Positions 1 to 8,854 of a stretch of 64,000 bases of DNA are shown in pieces. Positions within the stretch are counted from its first letter, which is position 1; each line of letters opens with the position of its first letter. Origin of the DNA: a virus; the IMG/VR virus record IMGVR_UViG_3300037247_001890, positions 105,275 through 169,274 of that record; one strand, written 5' to 3'. The notes under the pieces are model-generated. The model was not told the origin of the DNA and searched no databases. It worked only from the letters and a program-made list of their open reading frames with translations. The position numbers were made by a program, and so were the translations under genes.

Positions 1-171
1 ATGTTCTGTATCAACTGAAATCCAACCTTTTTCTGATAATTCATTGACAGAAGCTAAAGAAATAATTTGTGCTCCTGAAGTTATATCACTGGTTAAACTA
101 GTATTCCAATTATTTTTTGCCGTATAATAATCTTGGAAATCAGTGGAGTGCGTAAAATCTATGATGGCCAT
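1..171 (-). CDS. partial CDS, N-terminus of a probable structural protein
   Basis: The reading frame starts with ATG at 171 and stays open to the window edge, giving the first 57 residues (it begins MAIIDFTHSTDF). An AGGA element lies a few bases upstream of the ATG. The stop of the preceding gene is only about ten bases away, so it belongs to the same minus-strand late operon. The segment is polar and rich in Thr, Ser, Asn and Asp, as in phage appendage proteins, but I recognise no domain. Its position after the fibre-like genes suggests another virion or lysis-region protein. Confidence 0.6.
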   Translation of the reverse strand, partial: MAIIDFTHSTDFQDYYTAKNNWNTSLTSDITSGAQIISLASVNELSEKGWISVDTEH

Positions 172-180
172 CTAGTTTTC

Positions 181-399
181 CTATATTTTTGTTTTATCCC
201 AGGGAATGATGTTATAATCTACAACATCGCCTTTCGTTATTCTGTCCACTGCTTTATTATAAGCAGCTATTTTTGCTACATTAGCATCTTTAGCAAAGAA
301 ACCGTGAGTTAGAAAACTACGATTTTCTTTTCTAATAGTATCTATCTCCAAAGGAGATATATCAATTTCTACTTCAAATGTTACTTTAAATTTTTTCAT
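181..399 (-). CDS. small hypothetical protein (72 aa)
   Basis: I do not recognise this protein. It is 72 residues and mixed alpha/beta in character. A beta-like N-terminus (MKKFKVTFEVEIDIS) is followed by a helical middle and a C-terminal IIPWDKTKI. There is no signal peptide, membrane segment or cysteine. It sits two bases after the membrane-anchored coiled-coil gene and ten bases before the next gene, so it is part of the terminal small-gene group of the tail operon. Function unknown. Confidence 0.6.
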   Translation of the reverse strand: MKKFKVTFEVEIDISPLEIDTIRKENRSFLTHGFFAKDANVAKIAAYNKAVDRITKGDVVDYNIIPWDKTKI

Positions 400-401
400 T
401 T

Positions 402-731
402 TTATTTATTGGTTAAGTTACTCATAGCTAAAATAATTAATGCTGAATACGCAGTTAACAACATAAAGATAATTGCAATAGTCCATTTAAGATTATTAGA
501 CAATTTTTCTTGAACTTTATCAATGAAATTGTCAAACTTTTCGCCGAGAGAGTTTATATCATTATTCTGTTGCTCGACTTTATTTTGTACAATCTTCATA
601 TCACTGCTAAATTCAATAAGACCTTTATCTGCGTGTCTGGCTAAAATTGAAGCCTCACTAGCTATCTTGGTTGTGTCGTCCAACTTCTTCCACAGGGCAT
701 CCAGTTGTCTCTGTGTTTCTTTTTGATCCAT
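402..731 (-). CDS. coiled-coil protein with C-terminal membrane anchor
   Basis: The 109-residue product has a long charged heptad-like helix at about residues 1-80 (many K, E, Q and N with spaced L, I and V). A single strongly hydrophobic segment follows at about 83-104 (WTIAIIFMLLTAYSALIILA), then a short polar tail. This is the layout of a tail-anchored membrane protein facing the cytoplasm. Its first 74 bases overlap the end of the upstream gene in another frame. Late-operon position, small size and topology fit a lysis-associated or membrane-tethered protein, but no holin or spanin signature is visible. The start at 731 has only a weak ribosome-binding site. Confidence 0.6.
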   Translation of the reverse strand: MDQKETQRQLDALWKKLDDTTKIASEASILARHADKGLIEFSSDMKIVQNKVEQQNNDINSLGEKFDNFIDKVQEKLSNNLKWTIAIIFMLLTAYSALIILAMSNLTNK

Positions 732-996
732 TATTTACTTTATCTGATAAATCGTTCAGATCTCCTCTTAGTATAGTTACGGTGTTGATGAAAAATTGTT
801 CTGCTTTTATTCTTTGGTCCGAAAACTTGCTGAATTTTGATTTCAATACATTTTGATTTTGATCTAATTTATCTAAATGACTGTGAATTTCCTTCAAACT
901 AGATTTCATATATCCAGAAGATGTTTTTAATTCCTCTATAGAGTCTTTTATTGATATTAGGACTGCAAAGCTATCTTCTTCATTTTTTTCTGTCAT
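658..996 (-). CDS. coiled-coil hypothetical protein (112 aa)
   Basis: The product is 112 residues, highly charged and predicted helical across residues 1-95 (SIKDSIEELKTSS and similar heptads). Its C-terminus is less regular, polar and Cys/His-containing. An AAGGA ribosome-binding site precedes ATG 996. The 3' end overlaps the following membrane-anchored coiled-coil gene by 74 bases, which is long for this otherwise tightly packed genome. The pair may interact through their coiled coils, but that is inference. No enzymatic motif is visible. Confidence 0.55.
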   Translation of the reverse strand: MTEKNEEDSFAVLISIKDSIEELKTSSGYMKSSLKEIHSHLDKLDQNQNVLKSKFSKFSDQRIKAEQFFINTVTILRGDLNDLSDKVNNGSKRNTETTGCPVEEVGRHNQDS

Positions 997-1007
997 TTTT
1001 TTCCTTA

Positions 1008-2150
1008 TTAGTAAACATATTTCTCCAATGGAATTTGTGAGTTAGTTTTATAAGTCTTGAAGCCGACCCAAAAAGCTACCCAAACATCTCTTGGTAAGGT
1101 AAATTCCGAACTACCTGTAGCAAAATCACCCATGTAGACCCACTTCTTACCAGCAATTGGTTGTTGTATATCTTTGAAAGCCCATTGTAGAGTTCCAAAT
1201 GGTATTGCTCCATACAAGGCTGTTAATCCTGGATATTGTCTTATAGGCCCATCCTCGGTATCTGACACATACATAAAAACAACATAGGTTATTATACGTT
1301 GTGCCATTTCGTACGTAACTGTAATATTTCTACCAAAAGCATCCTTACTCTCTATAGGAAATGCCGTTTTACTCAATTCTCTTAAATCAGTCCATGATAA
1401 TTTTATGATATCCCCTGTTATCACTCCACTTTCTGGGTTCGGAGTATTCGTGGCTTCAAGATCAATTCCTTCAACATACTCATAAACATCCGGAACACCA
1501 TCTAATTTAACATTGGTGTCATATGCAGAATATACTACACCAGCCTCTTTATAAGGAATGCTTAAACCATCAAAAAATATAGCTTGAAAATCAAAATAGT
1601 CTGGTTTCGCTTCCAAATCTATTTCTGCTCTCACATTTAAAGCTGATATTTCATCATCGGCTATGGCTATTGATTTGAAGGGCGCATAATCAACGGCGTC
1701 TTCTGTCCTCTTAGAATAAACTTCTATACTCCTTAAATCTCCTATATCCGGAGTTAAATTAGAAAATGCTATTTGTATGACCGCTTTTTCAGCTCTATTG
1801 ATATCTACCTTACTGGTCAATTCATTGATAGATATAATAGGCTGAATAGAATACTCAAGTGGATTATAATCTGTGCCCGCAGCAGAATATTCCAGATCAA
1901 TTATATTTATAAAATTTTCTGGAATAGCCCCGCCACCGTAAAATTTTACAGTGTAAAAACCACTTTCTGTTATACCAAATTCCCAGCTACCATCTTTATC
2001 AGTAGTATCATAATCTATCTGAGCAAGTAAAGTTCCGTTTGCTGCGACTTTCCATAGCACAACACCCATGCCAGCTATTTTGATACCTTTGGTGGAAGCT
2101 ACCGCCCCATAAAGTTTATTGTCGTTATATATCCAAGGAAATATTGCCAT
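1008..2150 (-). CDS. virion structural protein, probable fibre/appendage component
   Basis: The 380-residue protein is beta-rich. The N-terminal ~90 residues resemble a transthyretin-like or Ig-like sandwich, with alternating hydrophobic strands and the segment DKDGSWEFGI typical of 'value changes over time' surface domains. The rest is long Thr/Asp/Tyr-rich beta structure. It lies two bases downstream of the 774-residue fibre-like gene and before the small coiled-coil genes. Position distal to the baseplate genes suggests a tail-fibre or baseplate-periphery protein. The specific family is not recognised. Confidence 0.55.
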   Translation of the reverse strand: MAIFPWIYNDNKLYGAVASTKGIKIAGMGVVLWKVAANGTLLAQIDYDTTDKDGSWEFGITESGFYTVKFYGGGAIPENFINIIDLEYSAAGTDYNPLEYSIQPIISINELTSKVDINRAEKAVIQIAFSNLTPDIGDLRSIEVYSKRTEDAVDYAPFKSIAIADDEISALNVRAEIDLEAKPDYFDFQAIFFDGLSIPYKEAGVVYSAYDTNVKLDGVPDVYEYVEGIDLEATNTPNPESGVITGDIIKLSWTDLRELSKTAFPIESKDAFGRNITVTYEMAQRIITYVVFMYVSDTEDGPIRQYPGLTALYGAIPFGTLQWAFKDIQQPIAGKKWVYMGDFATGSSEFTLPRDVWVAFWVGFKTYKTNSQIPLEKYVY

Positions 2151-2152
2151 TT

Positions 2153-4477
2153 TTAACTGCTTGGTGGATAATAAATATCTCTATAGTGAATTGTTAAAAT
2201 ACCACTTACGTGCTTGAAATTTCCAATTCCAGCTGGATCCCAAGTATCTACGACTAATCGTCTTGCACCTCTGGAACTTAAAATAGACAGATTAATTATC
2301 TGGTCTGCAAAGAAATAATCAGATGCTGTTACTTCTACTTCTTTTCCCAAAGACTCATTACTATATTGATAAAATCTTAATATAGCAGGTTCTTGATCTG
2401 TGCCGTCAGTAATATCACAGTCGAAATCAATACGGGTTATTATTACATCCTGACTAAAATTATGTTGATAAATGAATTTTTGTCGTTTGAGATATTCATC
2501 CATAGCAGCTAACTCTGTAATTCCAGAAACATTAGGTGCAACATTCCCAAGATAAACCGTAGCTGATACATCTATATCGGCTATATCCCAAGTTGTTGAA
2601 AGCTGGTAAAGTATAGCCCTATCATCTTGTGTTCTTATTTCAATCATTTTATATTTATTTCTATTAGGAGAATCCGAATCCAAAATATTTTTTCCCTGTA
2701 ATCTCATAGGAAATTGCAATCCTGAATATGCATAATCCACTACAGCAAAGCCTGGTGCGTCAACATATATTAAATCCATGCCTGTAACAGCTTCACCATA
2801 AATATCAACAGTTACATAAGGTAATAATTTTTCGTTAGGCAATGCACCACCGGCACCACCAACAATGCTTGTTTCTACATAAGGTACTCCTGATGTAGAA
2901 GCAACCCAGCCACCACGTAAAGGTCTAACTTTTATATTGTATTCACGAATTCCTAAAGCTGATACATTTACAACACGATCATTAGTTACAATTCTTTGGT
3001 GATTTGCATTAGTAAAATCCGCTCCAGTGTTGTCAGTTGTGTAAACAATTTCGAAGTCGGTTGCGTCGTCCATTCCAATAATAGTAATTTTAAAACCAGC
3101 ATCATCAGCTGTCGCTGTTACAGCAGCCCCAGTCATATCAATTTCTGGTATTACTACTATAAAAGGCGAAGCATAAGTTTCTTCATTAACACCAAGATCC
3201 ATATATTTTCCAACAGGCATCGTTATTATGGGCGATTTTTCTTCATCATTTGATGCTTGAACTCTGAAGTCGTATTTCCAGCCAAGGTTAAGTAATAATG
3301 CAACACTTTGTTCCGGAGGAGTGGCTCCTAAGCCAACTTCTGTTTGCACGGATCCATATGCTCTCATCATACCACCACCAGCACCTATATGTTGTGCTTT
3401 TACTTTATATTTATCTGCATTATGATGAAGTTTGGCCGGATTAGATGAATTCGCATCTGGGACAGTTCCGGCACCAGCACCGTTAGGAAGTGTCAAATCA
3501 AGTCGCGTATAATTACTACCATCTGTGACATCATTAGAAACAATCAAATAATCAACGCTGTCTACTCGGAAGTAATAACCTATTAATTCGTCCACACTAA
3601 ATTGAATAGTATCTGTGTGTACAGTTGAGTCATAACCTTCCATAGTAAATTCGCTGCTCCCACCAGTTCCTGTTACATAATCAAAACCCCATTCAAATTC
3701 TACCTTTGCTTGTGGAACCCTGTAACTTTTGCGTAAATAAAAAGGAATATAATTTTGTGCTGAAACTTCTACATCATCCCATAAGCTAACCGGTGATATG
3801 TCTTTAATTCTTATTCTTATCGGATCTAGTGGCGTTTCTGGTACTAGTTTAACTGACAGTCCAAGACCGTTTCCATAATCTTCATGACCTACCCCAACTT
3901 TAAAATCTATGTTAGTAGTATACCAATCAGTGTTTTGGAAGTGAGATAGTTGGTCATAGAACTCTAATTTATTTTCACCTCTGAGATCAGTTATGTATAC
4001 GTTTGATCCATCGCGATGCACAGTTGCCAATTCTATTCCGGAATTTCCTGGATCGTTTACAGTCAAACCATAGTAAGGAAATTGCATACTATCCTCGAAT
4101 TGTGTTCCGGAAGCTAGCCAGGCAAATCCATCCAAAATTTGAACAGGATCTGTTGTAAAAGGAATATATGAAATCCACGCACTACCGCTGTAGCCATCAG
4201 TTATTGTTAATCGCCTATCTTGTACAGGATCATTGCTAGACACCACAATAGGATGGCCAGCTGGTACGATAGCTATTCCAGGACTTACTTCAATACTATC
4301 AGTAGAATATTGGGATATTTCCATATTCGTGTCAGTTACACCAGAATAGAGAACACCAAACGTTTTGAAGATTGAATCCATAAAGTCCTTTGTATTATTG
4401 GAAGCAACGTTTTGTATACTGTCTATTAATACAGAGAGATCAACTTTAGATCCTTTTGGAGCTATAATTTTTTCCAT
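2153..4477 (-). CDS. large tail-fibre-like structural protein (774 aa)
   Basis: The N-terminus (about 1-90) has a helical start followed by a region that resembles the attachment part of phage tail fibres (GIAIVPAGHPIVV). The remainder is beta-rich and acidic. A possible fibronectin-III-like repeat lies near residues 395-530 and a carbohydrate-binding-like jelly-roll stretch lies near the C-terminus. There are no membrane segments or catalytic motifs. It follows the 344-residue baseplate-region gene after a 47-base AT-rich gap. Role as a receptor-binding or fibre protein is inferred from position and composition. Confidence 0.6.
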   Translation of the reverse strand: MEKIIAPKGSKVDLSVLIDSIQNVASNNTKDFMDSIFKTFGVLYSGVTDTNMEISQYSTDSIEVSPGIAIVPAGHPIVVSSNDPVQDRRLTITDGYSGSAWISYIPFTTDPVQILDGFAWLASGTQFEDSMQFPYYGLTVNDPGNSGIELATVHRDGSNVYITDLRGENKLEFYDQLSHFQNTDWYTTNIDFKVGVGHEDYGNGLGLSVKLVPETPLDPIRIRIKDISPVSLWDDVEVSAQNYIPFYLRKSYRVPQAKVEFEWGFDYVTGTGGSSEFTMEGYDSTVHTDTIQFSVDELIGYYFRVDSVDYLIVSNDVTDGSNYTRLDLTLPNGAGAGTVPDANSSNPAKLHHNADKYKVKAQHIGAGGGMMRAYGSVQTEVGLGATPPEQSVALLLNLGWKYDFRVQASNDEEKSPIITMPVGKYMDLGVNEETYASPFIVVIPEIDMTGAAVTATADDAGFKITIIGMDDATDFEIVYTTDNTGADFTNANHQRIVTNDRVVNVSALGIREYNIKVRPLRGGWVASTSGVPYVETSIVGGAGGALPNEKLLPYVTVDIYGEAVTGMDLIYVDAPGFAVVDYAYSGLQFPMRLQGKNILDSDSPNRNKYKMIEIRTQDDRAILYQLSTTWDIADIDVSATVYLGNVAPNVSGITELAAMDEYLKRQKFIYQHNFSQDVIITRIDFDCDITDGTDQEPAILRFYQYSNESLGKEVEVTASDYFFADQIINLSILSSRGARRLVVDTWDPAGIGNFKHVSGILTIHYRDIYYPPSS

Positions 4478-4524
4478 CTTTTATTTTTCTTTCAAATTTT
4501 AATAAATTTAACGAATTTTTTTGT

Positions 4525-5559
4525 TTAAAGCAAGGTTGTTGTCTTATTAAATGCTTTATCTATGAAGTCATCTTCATAATTATTTATAAAATCATTGTTA
4601 TAATTACTTCTAGCAGAAGCAGTAACTTCCAATATGAAAGCATTTGCATCCTTTAATGTTCCAAATTCGGTTTCAATATCTGCAGGATCCGTTAGTCTGT
4701 CTTTTATTTCTATGCCATCAGTCAATGGTTGGAATCTGTTAACCTCAACACCGTCGCCTATACTCCAGTTCTCACCGCCAGGCAAGTAATAAGTATAATC
4801 CCCTATCATGCATTCTTGTCCGGAAATACTAGAGGTTCCTGCCTCATATGCAAAAGGAAGATTATACAAAATATTGTATAAATATTCTAAATTACCGATA
4901 GAGGGCATTTGTATTCTATAATAAAATACTCCCCAAGTCATATATTTTAGTAACTTCGCCTGTTCCACTAAATATGTATGATCTGTCTCTAACCCGGAGG
5001 CATATACACCATCATAAGTAAACGGAAAATAAATCTCTTGTCCAGGCACTAATATATCTGTATCTGCCATTGTACGCATTAAATGAAAAGTCATAGGATC
5101 TATTCGGTACAAATTATCAGCAAACATTGAAACTTTTTTTTGCTCGATGTATCTTGTATCCGGATCTAATCCTGATGAAATGTCATAAACGTATAATTTG
5201 TTTGCGTCAACTATTTCAAAATCCGTTCCCTGTGTCAACACTTGTCCAGTATTGATGCCACTTAGAACGGGTATTGAGAATGCGCCAACATATTCATCTG
5301 GTAAAGAGAAATAATTGGTTTCATTTATTCTATTATCTTCTACACCAGACCACACCAAATCAATACTAACGTATTGATGATTCCACACATCTGGGCTATG
5401 TTCCGGAAATTTTCCTATCGCAACTTTATATAAATTTTTGTGACTTTCTTTTAAAGCTGTTAGCATTCCATCCCAAAATGCTTCCAAATCTGACCTATTT
5501 TCGAAATGCAGCCAGAAACTGCCAAGTCCTTTCCAAAAATCTTGTGCTGTATTAAACAA
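4525..5559 (-). CDS. baseplate-region structural protein (344 aa)
   Basis: The first ~70 residues are helical with aromatic residues (FWLHFENRSDLEAFWDGML), followed by mixed beta structure. The start overlaps the end of the upstream 570-residue gene by eight bases, so the two are translationally coupled. Its place directly after the J-like and LamG-like genes suggests a protein of the outer baseplate or the fibre attachment site. I do not recognise a named family. No enzymatic motif is visible. Confidence 0.55.
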   Translation of the reverse strand: MFNTAQDFWKGLGSFWLHFENRSDLEAFWDGMLTALKESHKNLYKVAIGKFPEHSPDVWNHQYVSIDLVWSGVEDNRINETNYFSLPDEYVGAFSIPVLSGINTGQVLTQGTDFEIVDANKLYVYDISSGLDPDTRYIEQKKVSMFADNLYRIDPMTFHLMRTMADTDILVPGQEIYFPFTYDGVYASGLETDHTYLVEQAKLLKYMTWGVFYYRIQMPSIGNLEYLYNILYNLPFAYEAGTSSISGQECMIGDYTYYLPGGENWSIGDGVEVNRFQPLTDGIEIKDRLTDPADIETEFGTLKDANAFILEVTASARSNYNNDFINNYEDDFIDKAFNKTTTLL

Positions 5560-7264
5560 CCTTAGTCACTCCAAGTAAGTCGTTGTTATGTGTATAAAAA
5601 CTTCCAATACCAGAAAAAGAATAAGAACTAGACACCGCGATACCACTTCCGCTTGTTCTAATATTTTTATAATTATAAGATCTTATTTTTATATCAAGCG
5701 TATTTAAATTGACATAAGTAACACCTTGCGTATATATGTATGATAGTAGATCAGTTACTTCAAAGACCGAATCTGTTATACTATGAACAAAATCTTTTAT
5801 ATGTTCAATTACTTGAGCTTCCGTTAACAATCCCCTAAATTCCAAATTATCTATTTGTATTACATGAGGAGGTTTTATTTTCACAGTATTAACCGCCCCG
5901 GGTGCTCTATACTCATTAGAATTTAACAAGGTTTGCACAGCAACGCCATCTTGGTAATATCTAGATCTAATGGTGAAGGTTTCACTAACACCGGTATAGG
6001 AACCACCTAAAGTTATATATTGCAACGGCTCCGTAGAGAAAGCTGACCATACCACAGTAGTCATAGTCCAATCTGAATAATCTAATGAAGAATCTCCGGA
6101 ATCTACTATTTCTGCTATTTCTTGTATTGGTACACTAAAATCAACATCTGTAACATTAATAATACCATCAACTGAGTCTATTTCAAATTCTTCTTCAACT
6201 ATCTTTTCAGGCGAATCTACCCATACATCAATCATGTTTCCAGTATGAATTCCGGATGGCATTACGTTTTCTAAGGAGGTATAATAACTATTTAAATTCT
6301 TTTCACCTACGGTACCATCTGGTCTTGCCGCAGCATACACGTATCCGTCTGCATTTCTATAAGTACCTATATCCTCTATCTCATACATAATTTCTGTATC
6401 TTCTACTTGCGTAGCTCCTGTAGAAGTATTGGTTCCAGCTACTACCCATTGCTCTCCGGAAGTCAATAAAAAAGAAGTTAAGCCGTAGTTTGTATCTTGA
6501 TCATAAGCATATCCGTAATATTTAAATGTGGCCGGTCCGGTAAATGAACTTGGTGTAGCTTTGAATTTAAATAGCGAATAAGGATATGCGGAATCTATGG
6601 CTAATATTTGAAGATCATCAAAGAACCATTCCCCACCATTTGTATTATGTACTCCTATTCCAAATTGGTAATCTTCTTCTGTGCCATCTCTAAATGTTCC
6701 TGTCATAGCACCACTTTTTACTATAACATAAGCCGCGCCAGGCCCATCATCATCACCAGGTTCTCCACTTCCATTGTTCCAAACTTTGACTATAATCGAA
6801 TTATCACTTTTTATTTTTAATGAAAATTCATACCAAGTGTCTATTAAAATTTCCTTTTTACCAGCAGCAATAAATTTATTTATACCTAAATCTTCCCTAA
6901 CAATACTATTTCCTATATTGATTTCGTCACTTAACACATCATTGTCCACAATATAAACATTATAGGTATTTTCGTCACCTTTTATCCACGCCATTCCCAC
7001 ACCATCATGAGGAATTGCGTAATTTTCGCTTCTCCAAAAAGTAGTATAACACATATTTCCGTTGTCACTGGGATCACTTGTTTTAAATTTTCCATTAAAT
7101 TTGACACCTGTGTGTATCCCCATATACCGATGCAATATGGGGGAAAAATTATAAGCTACGTCGGTGCTAATCAAATCTTCGAAAATTGCTCTTACATCAT
7201 TCAATAATTTATTTTTTAGATTGTACCAACTATCAAATACATCACCTTTAAAATTTCTTGCCAT
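5552..7264 (-). CDS. structural protein with concanavalin-like (LamG-like) domain
   Basis: The 570-residue protein has a helical N-terminus. A stretch at about residues 50-225 with the pattern of a LamG/ConA jelly roll follows (WYEFSLKIKSDNSIIVKVWN, then a GTEEDYQFGIGVH and FFDDLQI ending). Such domains bind carbohydrates in many phage tail proteins. The C-terminal half is beta-rich. Its ATG overlaps the stop of the J-like gene by one base, so it is co-translated with the baseplate. Likely a baseplate-attached receptor-contact protein; the ligand is unknown. Confidence 0.6.
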   Translation of the reverse strand: MARNFKGDVFDSWYNLKNKLLNDVRAIFEDLISTDVAYNFSPILHRYMGIHTGVKFNGKFKTSDPSDNGNMCYTTFWRSENYAIPHDGVGMAWIKGDENTYNVYIVDNDVLSDEINIGNSIVREDLGINKFIAAGKKEILIDTWYEFSLKIKSDNSIIVKVWNNGSGEPGDDDGPGAAYVIVKSGAMTGTFRDGTEEDYQFGIGVHNTNGGEWFFDDLQILAIDSAYPYSLFKFKATPSSFTGPATFKYYGYAYDQDTNYGLTSFLLTSGEQWVVAGTNTSTGATQVEDTEIMYEIEDIGTYRNADGYVYAAARPDGTVGEKNLNSYYTSLENVMPSGIHTGNMIDVWVDSPEKIVEEEFEIDSVDGIINVTDVDFSVPIQEIAEIVDSGDSSLDYSDWTMTTVVWSAFSTEPLQYITLGGSYTGVSETFTIRSRYYQDGVAVQTLLNSNEYRAPGAVNTVKIKPPHVIQIDNLEFRGLLTEAQVIEHIKDFVHSITDSVFEVTDLLSYIYTQGVTYVNLNTLDIKIRSYNYKNIRTSGSGIAVSSSYSFSGIGSFYTHNNDLLGVTKVV

Positions 7265-8436
7265 TATGAAATTCCTTGTCCTAATGATTGAATAACACGA
7301 GTTATCTGAGCTATTATTTCATCAAGTTTTTTCTGATTTAATACTACTTGAATATCAGGTTCTGTGTCTTCCGCAATTCCAAGCCTAACTGTACTACTTA
7401 TTACAGTTATTTCTTCCGGAACTTTTAATTTAGAATACCCGAGTTCTCCATCAGATGTAAGCCAATTACTACTTAACGTTGCTTCACTAAAAGTCTCATT
7501 TAACAAATTTGTAGAAACCGTATTAGCATATAATGCATCATCTAGTCTATATAAACCCTCGTATTGTACATCGTCAAATTCATTCAAAGAAATATTTTGG
7601 AAGTCCGGTGGTTGTTGCCCACTCAATATAAAAGCACCACCTATATTTCGATTATATGGTAAAGAGTCGTATCCCTGCAATTTGCCAAAAAAATCTAAGA
7701 TTTTATAATCATCAAAATCGAAACCTTCATAATTGATATCTCTAACCATTTCCACATCTCCAAAACCTCTTACATCAAGATCTTTGATATCATAATGATC
7801 ACTAATTATTTTTTTGAAGCTCAGCTTAGATAATGATGTGTCTGAAGTTACTGAGTTAACTAATCTTTCGTAGAAGTCTTCGTTAGTCTCATCATCCACG
7901 CCTCTAGAAAAACTATTAGAATTAAAAACTTTCAAATAAACAAAGGGAGCATTAACTATTTCATTGATTTCATCAGGACCGATCGTGTAGTCATCGCCAG
8001 GTTGCATTGACTCAACAGGAATGGCACCAGTAAGAAAATAAGCATTTTCTGGATTTAAACTCATTTGGGAAGAAGTAATTGAGTATTGCCTTGTCGCTTG
8101 AAATATTTTGCCGTCACTTGTTTGAAATTGTAATCCTTTTTGAATTGTCAAGTTTACAGCGGAAGAAAAGCCTATCTTAACATATCCTGTTGCTAGTGCA
8201 CCGGATCGCCTAGTTAAAAGGAAAGTTGATGCGATCGCATCTAAATCTCCCTGAGACAACGCAGTCAAATCAACTACAGATAGAAAATTTTCTAACTCTT
8301 GTAAAACAGTCTGATAATATTCTAATACATTACTCAAAGGATTTATTAATATATCAGTCACCCCAGAACCTTCGGATACGTCAACATCCGGATCATTCTG
8401 TGTAATTATATTTTTTACTAATTGCTTAATATCCAT
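7264..8436 (-). CDS. baseplate J-like protein (wedge component)
   Basis: The 390-residue product shows the J-like pattern. A helical N-terminus (SEGSGVTDILINPL) is followed by helices with LSQGDLDAIAS, and by a beta region around GLQFQTSDGKIFQATRQY. The hallmark EDFYERLVNS segment occurs near residue 190. In contractile phages this family (P2 J, T4 gp6/gp53 region) forms the ring of baseplate wedges linking hub to fibres. It follows the gp25-like gene by one base, the usual gp25-J order. Family assignment is fairly secure from the combination. Confidence 0.8.
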   Translation of the reverse strand: MDIKQLVKNIITQNDPDVDVSEGSGVTDILINPLSNVLEYYQTVLQELENFLSVVDLTALSQGDLDAIASTFLLTRRSGALATGYVKIGFSSAVNLTIQKGLQFQTSDGKIFQATRQYSITSSQMSLNPENAYFLTGAIPVESMQPGDDYTIGPDEINEIVNAPFVYLKVFNSNSFSRGVDDETNEDFYERLVNSVTSDTSLSKLSFKKIISDHYDIKDLDVRGFGDVEMVRDINYEGFDFDDYKILDFFGKLQGYDSLPYNRNIGGAFILSGQQPPDFQNISLNEFDDVQYEGLYRLDDALYANTVSTNLLNETFSEATLSSNWLTSDGELGYSKLKVPEEITVISSTVRLGIAEDTEPDIQVVLNQKKLDEIIAQITRVIQSLGQGIS

Positions 8437-8437
8437 T

Positions 8438-8854
8438 CTATATCCTTAAAAGATAAGTTTCATTACTTGCCGTCTGAACAAATATTTCTATTTCCCAGTC
8501 ATTGCCACCAATTTTGTTTACTGATTGTAACATTAAGTCTATTAACCTTTCTGAATCATCCAAATCTTTATCTAATTGATCTGTAATTATTAAATCTTCT
8601 GCTTGACTCACAGCCATGCTTACATATGAAGACATCTCCTGCTCATGTTGTGGACCATACGAAAGAAAAACTTGTAAATTACTTCCATAATTTGGATTGT
8701 ATAAATCACTGCCAAGGACTGTAAAAAGTATTTTTGATATCTTTTGTAATAAAGTTTCTATTCCTCTTACTATCCCGGAATTTTTCGACCCGAAACCTCT
8801 ATAGGTTCTGTCATCAAGATCATTGACGTACAAAAGTTTTATATCTTTTTTCAT
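8438..8854 (-). CDS. gp25-like baseplate wedge protein
   Basis: The 138-residue product matches the gp25/W family in size and pattern. It has an N-terminal strand, then the central helix and the conserved segment where a loop G-x-x-L-x-x-P-x-x-G occurs (LGSDLYNPNYGSNLQ). The C-terminus (WEIEIFVQTASNE) supplies beta strands. In T4 and P2-like phages this protein sits in the inner baseplate and nucleates sheath assembly. It lies between a large helical protein and the J-like gene, with one-base gaps, as in other myoviruses. Confidence 0.8.
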   Translation of the reverse strand: MKKDIKLLYVNDLDDRTYRGFGSKNSGIVRGIETLLQKISKILFTVLGSDLYNPNYGSNLQVFLSYGPQHEQEMSSYVSMAVSQAEDLIITDQLDKDLDDSERLIDLMLQSVNKIGGNDWEIEIFVQTASNETYLLRI

